From NCBI RefSeq assembly GCF_030704535.1, contig NC_081822.1, forward strand, positions 16,742,501-16,806,500: DNA of 64,000 nt, in the 5' to 3' direction. Origin of the DNA: Vitis vinifera (lineage: Eukaryota; Streptophyta; Magnoliopsida; Vitales; Vitaceae). Below, one piece after another: positions 26,961 through 39,315 of this stretch. The position numbers and the translations under genes were made by a program. Below the pieces are notes generated by a model that was not told where the DNA came from, ran no database searches, and was given only the letters and a program-made list of their open reading frames with translations. Numbering within the stretch: the first letter of the stretch is position 1; each line of letters begins with the position of its first letter.

Positions 26961-29900
26961 ATTACCGTCACCATTTCCATCACCATTATCGTCACCATTA
27001 CCGTTCACCTTTTTCGTCACCATTATCTTCACCGATATTGTTTTCATTACTGTCACTGTTTCCATCACCGTTACAATGACTATTACCATTACTTTTACCA
27101 TTACTATTACCGTCACCGTAACCTTTATAGTCACCTTTACCATCACTGTTACTGTGACGGTTACCATTACCGTCACCGTTATCGTCACCGTTACCATCAT
27201 TGTCATTGTCACCGTTACCATTACCGTTAACGTTACTATCATCGTAACCGTTACTATTACCATCATTGTTACCATCACCGTTACTATCGCCGTAACTGTT
27301 ACCTTTACCGTTATCGTTATTGTTACCGTCACCATTTTCATTACCGTTACCATTACCGTTACCATTGTTGTTACCATTACCGTCACTGTAACCATTATCG
27401 TCACGGTTATTGTGACCGTTACCATGATCCTGATCATTACCATCACCATTACCGTAACTGTTATAGTAACCGTAAGGGTCACCATTACCATTACTGTTAC
27501 TATCATTGTCATCATTACCGCCACCTTTACCATTACGTCATTATTATCGTTGTTGTCACCGTCAATGTCACTATTATTGTCACTGTTGCAGTTACCGTTA
27601 CCTTTATTCTCACCATTACTGTTATCGTCACCATTATCATTACCGCTATAGTTACCATCACCGTTACTGTTACAGTTACCGATATCGTCACCGTTACTGT
27701 TATAGTTACCAATACCATCAACGTCATCGTCATTGTCACCGTCACCGTCACCATCACCATCACCCTTACCTTTACCATTACGGTCACCATCATCGTTATT
27801 GTTTCCATTGCTGTTACCGTCACCGTAATCATTACCGTCACCGTTATCGTCACTTTCTATTTTACCGTACCGTCATGGTTACCATTATTGCTATGGTTAC
27901 TTTTACCATCACCATTATTGTTACCGTTATTGTTACTATCATCGATACCATTACCATTTTCGTTTTCATTACTATTACCATCATAGTAACTATAACCGTC
28001 ACTGTTACCGTCGCTGATACTATGACCATTACCGTCAGCATGACTATGACTGTTACTACCATCGTGATCATGACCGTTACCATAATCATTAGTGTCATCG
28101 TCACCGTTACTGTCACTATAACCGTTATTGTTATTGTCATCGTCACTCTTACAATTATTGTTACTTTTACTGTTATCGTCATTGTTACCATTAACGTTTC
28201 TGTCACCGTTACCATCATCATAACTGTGAATGTTACCGTCACCGTCACCGTTACAGCTACCATTACCGTTATTGTTACCCTGACCGTTGCCGTTACCATT
28301 ACTCTCGCCGTCACCGTTACTATTATCGCCACCATAACCATTACTGTAACCGTCACCGTCACCATTACTATCGTCGTTACCATCACCGTCACCATCACCA
28401 TTTCTGTCACTGTTTCTGTCACCATTACAGTCACTGTTATCGTCACCGTTACCATCACCGTTACCATTACCATTACCGTTACTGTTATCGTCACCATTAC
28501 CGTGATCGTTATCGTTACCGTTATAGTCATCGTCATCGACACCGTTACCGTCACTATAATCGTTACCATCATTGTTACCGTCACCATTACCTTCACCGTT
28601 ACCATTACTGTCACCGTCACCATCATCGTCACCATTTCTGTCACCATTATCATCACCGTTACTATCACCATTACCGTCACCGTTTTCGTCACCATTACCG
28701 TCATCGTTACAATCACTATTTTCGTCACCGATGTTGTGACCATTACCGTTACTGTTACTGTCATCGTTACAATGACTGTTACCATTATGGTTACTGATAC
28801 TGTTACCATTACCATTACCATCACTATTATTGTCACTGTTACCGTAACAATTATCATTAGCTTTACTGTCATCATTACTGTGACCATTACCATGAGCGTC
28901 GTTATGATCGTCACCAGTACCGTAATCGTCACCTTTACCATCATTGTTACTGTTACCGTTACCGTCACCCTTATCGTTACCATTTCCATTATCGTCACTG
29001 TCATCTTCATCGTTATTGTTATCATTACCGTCATCGTAACCGTTACTGTAATCGTTATCGTAACCGTTACTGTAATCATTACCGTAACCGTTATTGTCAC
29101 TGTTATCATCACTGTCACTGTTACCGTCACTGTCACTGTTACCGTCACTGTTATTGTCACTGTAACTTTTACCGTTATCGATACTATTATCATCACCGTT
29201 ACCATGATAGTTATCGTTACGGTTACAATGACCGTTACTATTACCGTTAGCGTTACAGTGACCGTCACAGTTTCCATTACCATTACTCTTTCCATTACCA
29301 TTACCATTACCGTTACCGTCACCATAATCATTACCATCACTATTACCGTCACCGTTATCGTTACTGTCACCGTCATCGTTGCAACTACCATTACTATCAC
29401 CGTCACCGTTACTATCACCGCCACCGTTACCATCACCGTCATCGTCATCGTTACTATTACCATTACCGCTATCATAACCATTGTTGTCACCGTTACTATC
29501 ACTATCACTGTTGCTGTTACCGTGACCGTTATCATTACCGTTATAGTCATCGTCATCGTCACCGTCATCGTTACCATTATCGTTACTGTAATCATTACCA
29601 TCATTGTTACCGTCGCCGTTACCATTACTATCGTCGTCACCATTTTTATCACCATTATCATCATCGTTACTATTACCATTACCGTCACCGTTTTCGTCAC
29701 CATTACCATCATCGTTACAGTCACTATTTTCATCACCGATGTCGTGACCATTACCGTTACTGTTACTGTCAACGTTACCATTATGGTTACTGATACTGTT
29801 ACCATTACCGTTACGATCACTATTATCGTCACTGTTACCGTAAAAATTATCGTTAGCTTTACTGTCATTATTTCTGTGACCATTACCATGACTGTTGTTG

Positions 29901-30048
29901 TGATAGTCACCAGTACCGTAATTGTCACCATTACCATCATTGTTATTATTACCGTTACCGTCACCCTTACCCTTACCATTTCCATTATCGTTACTGTCAC
30001 CTTCATCGTTATAGTTATCGTTATCGTTACCGTCACCGTCACCGTCAC

Positions 30049-30144
30049 CGTAACCGTTACTGTAATCATTACCGTAACCGTTACTGTAACCATTACCGTA
30101 ACCGTTACTGTAACCATTACCGTAACCGTTACTATAACCATTAC
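30049..30144 (+). repeat. four tandem 24-bp units within the satellite
   Basis: Units at 30049-30072, 30073-30096, 30097-30120 and 30121-30144. Each is built from CGTAACCGTTAC followed by TGTAA(T/C)CATTAC or a one-base variant. The A at hexamer position 6 (GTAACC instead of GTTACC) is a transversion that tags this sub-array. Similar units occur near 29035-29095 and 41395-41450. Confidence 0.85.
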
Positions 30145-33100
30145 CGTCACTGTCATTGTTACTGTCACTGTAACTGTTACCGTTACCGATACTATTATCA
30201 TCACTGTTACCATGAAAGTTACCGTTACGGTTACAATGATTGTTACAGTTATCGTTAACGCTACAGTGACCGTCACAGTTGCCATTACCGTTACTCTTTC
30301 CATTACCGGTACCGTCACCATAACCGTTACCATCACTGTTACCGTCACCGTTATCGTTACTGTCACCGTCATCGTTACAATTACCATTACTATCACTGTC
30401 ACCGTTACTATCACCGTCATCGTCACCGTTACTGTTACCATCACTGTTGCTGTTACCATTACCGTCACTGTTAGCTTTATCGTTATCATTGCCATTACTG
30501 TTACCGTTATCGTAACCCTTACTGTCATCGTTACCATCACCGTTACAATTATCGTCACCAATGTCATGACCATTACCGTTACCGTAACCGTTACTATAAT
30601 CATTACCGTCTTTGTCACTGTTACCGTCACTGTTACTGTCACTGTAACTGTCACTGTAACTGTTACCATTACCGATACTATTATCATCACCGTTACCATG
30701 ACAATTACCATTACGGTTACAGTGACCGTTACCGTTACCGTTACCGTTAGCGCTATAGTGACCGTCACTATTACCATTACCGTTACCGTCACCATAACCG
30801 TTACCATCACTGTTATCGTCACCGTTATCATCACCGTTACCGTTTCTGTCATCATCATCGTTACAATTACCATCACTATCACCGTCACCGTTACGATTAC
30901 TGTTACCATAACCATAATCGTTAAAGTGATAGTTACCATTATCATCATTGTTACCTTCACCGTTACCATTTCCGTTATCGTGACCATCATCGTTATCGTC
31001 ACTGTTACTATCACTCTTACCGTTATTGTTACCGTTATTGTTATTATTAATGTTACCATAACTGTTACCGTTATCGTAACCATTACTTTCACTGTTACCG
31101 TTATCATCACCGTTATTTCACCATTACCATTACTATTATCGTTACCATCACCATTACTGTCACCATCACCATTACTGTTACTGGTATCGTAACCGTTACT
31201 GTGACCATTACCGTCAACGTTATCGTCACCATTACTATGACCGTGACCGTAATCATCACCATTATCGTCACCGTCACTGTTACCATCATCATTACCATTA
31301 CAACCACCATTACCATTACCGTTGTCGTAACCGTTATTATTATCACAACCACTGCTATCACCATTATTATCATCATCCTCATTATCGTCACCATTATTGT
31401 TATCGTTACCATGATCGTTATCGTTTCTGTTACCATCACCATTATCGATACTGTTACCGTCACCGTTATCGGCACCATTACCGTTACTGAAACCATTACA
31501 GTTATAGGAACCGTTACCATTACTATTACTGTTATCGTAACTGTTACATTTATTATAACCGTTACCGTCTCTATTACCGTAACTGTTACCGTTATTATAA
31601 CTATTACTGTCACTATTACCGTAACCGTTACTGTCACCATAACTGTTATCGTCACTGTGACCATCACCATAACTGTTACCGTCACTGTGACCGTCACCGT
31701 TATCGTCGCCATTACCGTTAGTGCTACAGTCATCATTACCATGACCGTTTATGACTGTGACCATTACCGTTACCTTTATCGTCACCGTTACCATCATCAT
31801 GACCATTATCGTCACCCTTACCGTTATTGTTATCGTCACGTTATCGTTACCGTCATAATGGTCATTATCGACACCTTTACTGTCTCCATTATGGTAATCA
31901 TTACTGTTAACGTCATTGTTACCAATACCATTACCGTTACCGTCATCGTAACCAATACCGTCACCATTATCGTCACCGTCATTTTGACCATTACTATGAC
32001 CGTGACTGTTATCGTCATACTACCATCACCGTCACTATTACCGTCACTGTTATCGTTACCGTTACCTTCACCATCACCATTACTATTATCATGATCGTTA
32101 CCGTGATCGTTACTGTTACTGTCATTATTACCGTTACTGTCACCGTTATCGTCACTTTTATCGTCAACATCACTGTTACAGTCACTGTGGTCGTTACCAT
32201 CACCATTATTGTTATCATTACCGTTAGTGTTACCGTCATCGTTACCGTTATCGTTACCTTCACCGTCACCATTACCATCATCATGACCATTATTCTCACC
32301 CTTACCATTACTGTTACCGTCATCGTTATCGTTACTGTCATTGTTACCGTTATCGTCACTGTTATTGTCAACATCAGTGGTACCATCAATGTTGTGCTTA
32401 CCGTCACCGTTACGATCATCGTTACCGTTACCGTTACCGTCACCATTACCATTACCGTTACCGTCCACGATACCGTTACCATCACTGTTATTGTTATCGT
32501 TATCATCACCCTCACCATCACCTTTACCATTACTGTTACAGTCACCGTCATCATTACCTTTACCGTTATCATTACCATTACCATTACCGTCACCTTTACC
32601 GTTATTGTCATTGTTACCGCAACCACTACCGTCACCTTACCATCACTGTTACCATTACCGTTATTGTCACAGTGATCGTTACCGTTTCCGTCATCATAAC
32701 CGATACCATTACCATAACCGTCATTGTCACCTTTGTCATCATTGTTTATGTCACCTATACCGTTACCTTTACTGTCACCATTACCGTTACCGTTACCGTC
32801 TCCATTACCGTCACCGTTACCGTTACTGTTACCATTATCATAACCGTCACCATTACTATTACCATTACTGTCACCGCTATCATTATCGTTACCGTCTCCA
32901 TTACCATCACCGTTACTGTGACCATCACCGTCATTGTTATCATCACCGTTACCGTTAAAGTTACCATCATCATTATCATCACCATTACTGTTACCATGAC
33001 CATGACCTTTACCGTTACCTTCACCATCACCGTTATCGTCATCATGACCATTATCGTCACCCTTACTGTTACAATTACCGTCATAGTTACCGTTACTGTC

Positions 33101-36100
33101 ATTATTACCATTACTGTTACCGTTATCGTCATTATTATTATCAACATCGCTGTTATCATCACCGTTATTATTACCGTCACCATTATCGTCACCGTTACAA
33201 TTATCATCACTATTACAGTTATTGTCACTGCTACTGTTACTGCTACTATTACTGTTACTGCTACTATTACCGTTACCGTTACTGTTACTTTTACTATCAC
33301 TATCATCGTTACCTTTACAATTACCATAATTTTTACTGTCACCATTTTTGTTATAGTTACAATTGTCATTATCGTTATCGTTACTGTTACTGTTACTGTT
33401 ACCCTTACCATCACCGTAACCATTACCATCACCATTACTATGACTGTTATTGTGATTGTGACCATTATCATCACCGTCACCGTTACCGTTATCATAATTG
33501 TTATCGTCATCGCTATTGTCACTGTTACCATCACTGTTACCATCATCATAATCATCACTGTTACCATCATCGTAATTGTCACTGTTACCATCATCGCCAC
33601 TGTTACCGTTATCATTACCATTACCTTGATCGTGATCATTACCGTTACCTTCTCCATCATCGTTACCGTCATCATGACCATTATCATCACCCTTACCATT
33701 ACTGTTACCATCATTGTTATCGTTACTGTCAATGTTACCGTTATTGTCATCGTTATCATCAACATCACCGTTACCGTCTCTTTTACCATTACCGTCATCG
33801 CCATCGTAACTCTTACCATCACCGTCACTATTATCGTTACCGTCACCGTTACCATCACCATCACTATTACCATTACAGTCACCGTTACCGTTATCGTCTC
33901 TTTTACCATCACCGTTACCGTTACCGTTATTGTTTCTATTATTGTAACCGTCACCATTACCGTTACCGTTACTCTAACCGTTACAATTACCGTTACTCTA
34001 ATCGTTACCGTTACCATTACCGTTACCGTGACTATTACCGTAATCGTCATAGTTACCATCATTGTGAACGTTATCATCACCGTGATCGTCATCGTTACCG
34101 TGACTATTACTGTTACCACTACTATTACTATTATCGTAATCGTTACTATTACTGTCATCATTACCATTACTATCACCGTAACGAATACCATCACAGTCAC
34201 CATTATCCTCATTGATACCGTTATCATTACCGTTACTCTCATAATTACTATGAATGTTACAGATATAGTGACCGTTATTGTTATTGATACCGTTATCGTT
34301 ACCATGACCATCACCGTAATTGCCATTACTGTCACTGTCATCATTACCGTCACCGTCATCGACATTGTTATCGTCACCGTGACTGTTACTATTACCATTA
34401 TAGTCACCGTTACAATCGTAGCAACCGTCACTATTACTGTTACCGTTATCATGACCGTTACCATTACTGTTATTGTCACTGTTACGGTTACCGTCACCGT
34501 TACATTACCATCACCATTATCGTTACCGTAATCACCCGTTATCATCACCATTACCGTTACCGTGACCATCCCTGTTATCGTTACCATCACCATTACCGTT
34601 ACCATTACCGTCACCTTTATCGTTACCGTCACTGTTACCATCACTACCTCAGTCACCTTCATAGTCACCATTACTGTTACCGTCACCGTTACCGTTACCG
34701 TTACTATCACCGATACCGTCACTATTACTATCAACGTCACAGTTACCGTTACCGTCACCCGTTATCATTACCCACATTGTTATCGTTATCGTTATCGTTA
34801 CCATTACCATTACTATTACTGTCTTCGATACTGTTATCATCACCGTTATCGTGACAGTTACTGTCACCATCACCGTAATTGTTACCATAACCATTACTGT
34901 CACCATCACCGTTACCATTACCATCACCGTTATTGTCATCGTTACCATTACTCTCATCATTACTATGACTGTTACCGATACAGTGACTGTTACAATCACC
35001 ATTATCGTGACTGTGACCGTTACTGTCATAGTCACCTTTTCCGTTACAGTCACCGTCACCGTTACTGTTATTGTTTTTGTTATTGTTATCGTCACCGTTA
35101 CCATTACTCTAATCATTACCGTTATTATGATCGTTATCGTAACTGTTGCCATCACTGTTACCGTCATCGTTACCTTGACCGTGACTGTGACAGTTACCGT
35201 CACTATTACTATTACCATTACTGTTACCGTCACTGTAACTGTCACCATCACCGTTACCATTACCGTTATCATGACCGTAATCTTTACTATAATCGTTACC
35301 ATAACCGTTACTGTAACCGTTATCGTCACCATCACTCTTACCGTCACTGTTACCGTTACCATCTCCGTTTCCATCACCTTTACTGTCTTTGTTACTATCA
35401 CTGTAACAATTACCATTACCGTTACAGTGACCGTCACCATTACCACTACCGTTACTGCTTCTACCACCATCACCATAGTCGTTACTGTCACTATTACCAT
35501 CACTGCTACAGTCACCATCACCGTCATCGTTACCGTTACTGTCACCGTAACCGTCACCTTTAGAATTACCATTACTCTCACCGTCATTATTACCATTGCA
35601 GTTACCATCACCATAATAGTTAACGTCACTCTTACTGTCACGATTACCATTATTGTCATCGGCACCATCACCGTTACTATTATCGTTACGATAATCGTCA
35701 CCATTATTGTTACCGTCACTGTCACCGCTACCGTTACCGTTATCATTTCCGTCACCATAACAGTTACTATGACCATTAACGAGATAGTTACCATTACCGT
35801 CACTATAAACGTTATTGTTACCGTTACTATCACCGTTACCATTATCGTTACCGTCACTATTCCTATTACCATCATCGTGACCATCATCATGACCGTCACT
35901 GTTATCATCACCGTTACCATCATTGTCACTGTCACCGTCACCATTACCGTTACTATCACTATCAACGTCATCGTTACCGTTACCGTCACCATTATTATTA
36001 CCCACACAGTTATCGTTATCGTTACCATTACCATTACTATTATCATCACCGTTATTATGATCATTAAAGTCACCATCACCGTAATTGTTACCATAACTGT

Positions 36101-36895
36101 TACTGTCACTGTTACCATTACCGTCACTGTTACCGTTACTCTCATCATTACTATGACTGTTACTGATACAGTGATCGTTACCGTCACCATTACCATGACT
36201 GTCACCGTTACAGTCACCGTCAGTGTTACCGTTATTGTTTCTGTTATTGTTACCGTCACCGTTACCATTACTAAAACCACTACCGTTATCATTATCGTTA
36301 CCGTAACTGTTCCTATCACTGTTACCGTTACCATCACTGTTACCGTCATTGTTACTGTTACCATTACTGTTATCGTCAGTGTAACTATCACCATAACCAT
36401 TACCATTATCGTTATCGTGACCGTAACCTTTATTGTAATCGTTACTATAACCATTATCGTCACCATCACTCTTATCGTCATTGTTACCCTTACCATCTCC
36501 GTTTCCATCACCTTTACCGTCTCTGTTACTGTCATCGTAACAATTACCATTACTGTTACTGTTACCGTGACCATCACCGTAACCGTTACTATCATTGTTA
36601 CTGTCATCATTAGCATCACAATTACCATCACCGTCACCGTCACTGTTACCGTGACCGTTAGTATCATTATTACTGTCATCGTTACCATAACCATTACCAT
36701 TACCTTTACCGTTACTGTCACAATTACTGACACCGTTATAGTCATCGATACTGTTACCATCAACGTCACTGTTACCATGACTATCACCGTAATCATCACC
36801 GTTACCATCACCGTCACCATTATCGTCACCAATATCGTCACCAGTACCGTTTTCGCTAGTGTTACCATCATCGTTACCGTTACCTTGACCATGAC

Positions 36896-37609
36896 TGATG
36901 CAAACCTCAATCGACACGCTTTGAGACCTAACAAACAGTATTGGAATAATTGCCTAAGAAAGCTAAAATACAAATTTTTAATAGAACCCAAACCCAATGT
37001 TTATAAGTGAAATGCGAACTAAAAGTATAAGTAACAGACCTTGACCTAATGATTACAATGGAATCACGAACTGAAGGTATAAAGTTTGAACGCCACAAGG
37101 AAGAATCCCTGATAAGTTCACAGTTCTTGAAGAACCAAAAGAAGAGCAAAGCCTCATATTTTCTTATTTTTTATTCAATCAAAATTATTCCCTATTACAA
37201 TGAGTGCATGCTATTTATATGTCACGAAAAAAACTTAATATTAAAACCCTAAATAAAAGTTGATTTGGTCTGAAATTAGCAGATCCAAAATAGAAAAATA
37301 GCTAAAAAACCTACTAAATATTAAAACCCTAAATAAAGGTTGATTTGGTTTGAAATTAGCAGATCCAAAATAGGAAAATAGCTAAAAAAAGTCCTAAATA
37401 ATAAAAGCCTAAAATTAAGGTAGAAATAACTTATATGAAGCTGAAAAGTCAACCAGTCATTAATCCATGCCATAAATCACTTTCATCTTCCTTTGGGCCA
37501 AGCTTGGAATGTCCTGCGTTAGAATTAGCCCAAATCTCTTGAATTAGCCCATTATGTGCTTCTTTGATCTTCTTGAATCTTGCTTTAGTAATAGGCCCAA
37601 CTGGAATAT
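36896..37609 (-). mobile_element. LTR-like fragment of a second family, reverse orientation
   Basis: On the minus strand this reads as a typical LTR right half. A TATA-like run (plus-strand complement near 37210-37220, GCTATTTATATG) is followed by an AATAAAAAATAAG polyadenylation-type stretch near 37165-37185. The terminus is ...TTTGCATCA at 36896. It bears no resemblance to the Athila-like LTRs. Its upstream end is cut at 37609 against another LTR and no matching target duplication is visible, so it is a truncated remnant. The minus-strand frame at 36928-37149 lies in this leader and is not a gene. Confidence 0.5.
37241..37400. repeat. 80-bp tandem duplication
   Basis: Two units, 37241-37320 and 37321-37400, both starting TTAAAACCCTAAATAAA and containing GAAATTAGCAGATCCAAAATAG. 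They differ at a handful of sites, chiefly near their ends. The duplication lies in the LTR-like fragment, upstream (in its own sense) of the TATA-like run, so it would sit in U3. Confidence 0.9.
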
Positions 37610-39103
37610 TGATTCGTGCCCAGTTGGGTATTTTAATAAAAAATATTTATAAATCCTATGACCTCATACTAGCGTAGCAAAGCTACTATAGTATAGCAGC
37701 TCTAGGGTCGAACTCTGGGATGGGTTTTCACTCTACCAGTGATAGACTCAAGATTTGAAAGTGAATCTGATGATTTCCTTTGTCAAAAACTTAAAGTTTA
37801 AAAGAAAATAAAATTTGTTTTGAAAGTGGTGTTTGAAACTAAACTAATATAGAACTAGGTAAAAATGGAAGAAAGAAAGTCTCCCGGGCTAAAGGTTGCT
37901 AGGATCAAGTTCAGAATGCAAAGTGGGAAATTCTGGATTTTTCTCCTCGTATTGGAGACAACAACATAAAGGATGGTTGTTTCCCGAACCGGTATAGGTT
38001 TAACAATGAAGATTTAATCCATAAAAAGTCAATAGAAATGGTAGTCAAGTTCCATTAATGGCTTTAGACACTATGAGTCTTCACCTTGAGCCACTTTCCA
38101 ATGGCTCGTACATGATAACTAATGGTCTTATGTGGATCTAGCAATAAGTATCCACAGAGACCTAAAAGCTTATCATGTATTGGCCATTCAAAGTGATTCT
38201 AAGGGATTTAAAGCAAAACTTTAGATTTAAAAGCCATTTATGAACTCCAACTACCTGTATTTAATGCACGAGAGTTTTCCATTTTTGCATCTGGACTTTT
38301 CACCTAGCTTCCTTCACTCCAAGAAACCAAAGGTTTAGCCTCTCATCCTCTGGGAAAACATCCTCAGAGGTTGTTTGGCTTCCAAGAAAAAGAAAATAGA
38401 AGAGAGAAAAGGAAAGCAAAGAGAACTCTGTATTTCTTCCCGAGCGGAAAATTTCACTAAGTGTAAAAAATACAATATTTCTTTCGAGAGATGATTTCCA
38501 CCCCTCTTATAGTCTTTACAAAGCAAAGCCTGTGATTGGCTAAATACAAGGATAAGAAAGGAATTTACATCAAAAAATACAAAAGAAAAGATCTCATGTG
38601 GAGTCGGCAGAACAGAGGAGATTTTGCACCAAAGTTGCATGAACAATACATGGTGCGAAATTCGCACTTGCATGGGCTGGTGCGAAATTCGCACTTGCAT
38701 GAACAGTATAAAGTGCGAAATTTGCCATTTTGAGCTCCTTATACGAATGGCAATATACCACTATAGGTACTTGATTTGTCAGCAATTCTGAGCCGGTTCC
38801 GAATATGGGATTCTTGAAAGGTGATTTTGCACGATGAAAAAAATAGAGCCTCCCAAAGTGATAGTGCACGGCTACAAAAACTACTTCTTTCCTCTGTTTT
38901 TCCTCTTTGCTTCTCTCCTTTACTTGGCTTGTCTTAATGATCCAAAAAGCTGTCAAAACACTAAAACTAGCCACAAATATGATTAGAAGTCATTGCTAGG
39001 TCCTTAACATGCCAATTGGAATAAAAATGGAGAACTACTACACAAAAGTGTTTAAAACATAATGAATTAAAGGCACAAAATAACACTTTTTGGGTAGTAA
39101 TCA
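37610..39103 (-). mobile_element. Athila-like LTR, reverse orientation, in a scrambled context
   Basis: Spans TGATTCGTGCCCAG at 37610 to GGGTAGTAATCA at 39103, 1,494 bp. It shares with the other family LTRs the CTATAGTATAGCAGCTCTAGGG block, the GGGAAAACATCCTCAGAGG/GTTTGGCT block and the CACTTTTTGGGTAGTAATCA end. TGCGAAATTCGCACTTGCATG-like motifs occur several times at about 38620-38725. The flanks are AATAT on the left and ATGCC on the right. They do not match, so this is not a clean insertion. On its right it abuts plus-sense internal sequence of the same family. Confidence 0.8.
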
Positions 39104-39315
39104 ATGCCTTCTCTTTAAGAATTGTGATTAGACAAGTTATTTGATAACTCTTGTTGAAGTTTGAGTTTTCTTTAATGTTCCATGTGAGAGTTAGATCATC
39201 ATGCCACTTGAAAATTGTTTTTTGATCAGCATGATGTTGTAAATTATAATAATGTTTATTTTTATTTTTCTTTCCTTCATTGCTAAGGGACTAGCAATAT
39301 GTCGGTTCGGGGGAG
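39104..39315 (+). mobile_element. 3' internal fragment of a plus-sense Athila-like element
   Basis: Closely matches 61358-61574, the last stretch of interior of the complete element: GAATTGTGATTAGACAAG, CTTGTTGAAGTTTGAGTTTT, ATCATCATGCCACTTGAAA, GATCAGCATGATGTTGTAAA, GACTAGCAATATGTCGGTT. It ends in a PPT directly before an LTR start. Everything upstream of 39104 in this element is missing. Confidence 0.85.
39304..39315 (+). other. polypurine tract (plus-strand priming site)
   Basis: GGTTCGGGGGAG immediately before the LTR start at 39316. The equivalent at 61563-61574 is GGTTGGGGGGAG, so one G is C here. This tract resists RNase H and primes plus-strand DNA in LTR retrotransposons. Confidence 0.75.

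Larger units (their letters stand above)
22441..36895 (+). repeat. degenerate hexamer satellite, segment 6
   Basis: 14.5 kb of uninterrupted plus-sense array, the largest piece in the window. It contains signature copies at about 23097-23367, 35277-35480 and 36423-36570, a young tandem duplication at 26247-26960, and a 24-bp sub-array at 30049-30144. Three related blocks start near 29180, 30188 and 30672. It ends at CCATGAC before an LTR-like fragment. Confidence 0.95.

Noticed and set aside
38335..38974. Several 65-126-codon frames in the reverse LTR
   Set aside because: They fall in LTR sequence containing the motif cluster; repeats such as QVRISHQPMQVRISH are translations of the TGCGAAATTCGCACTTGCAT motif.
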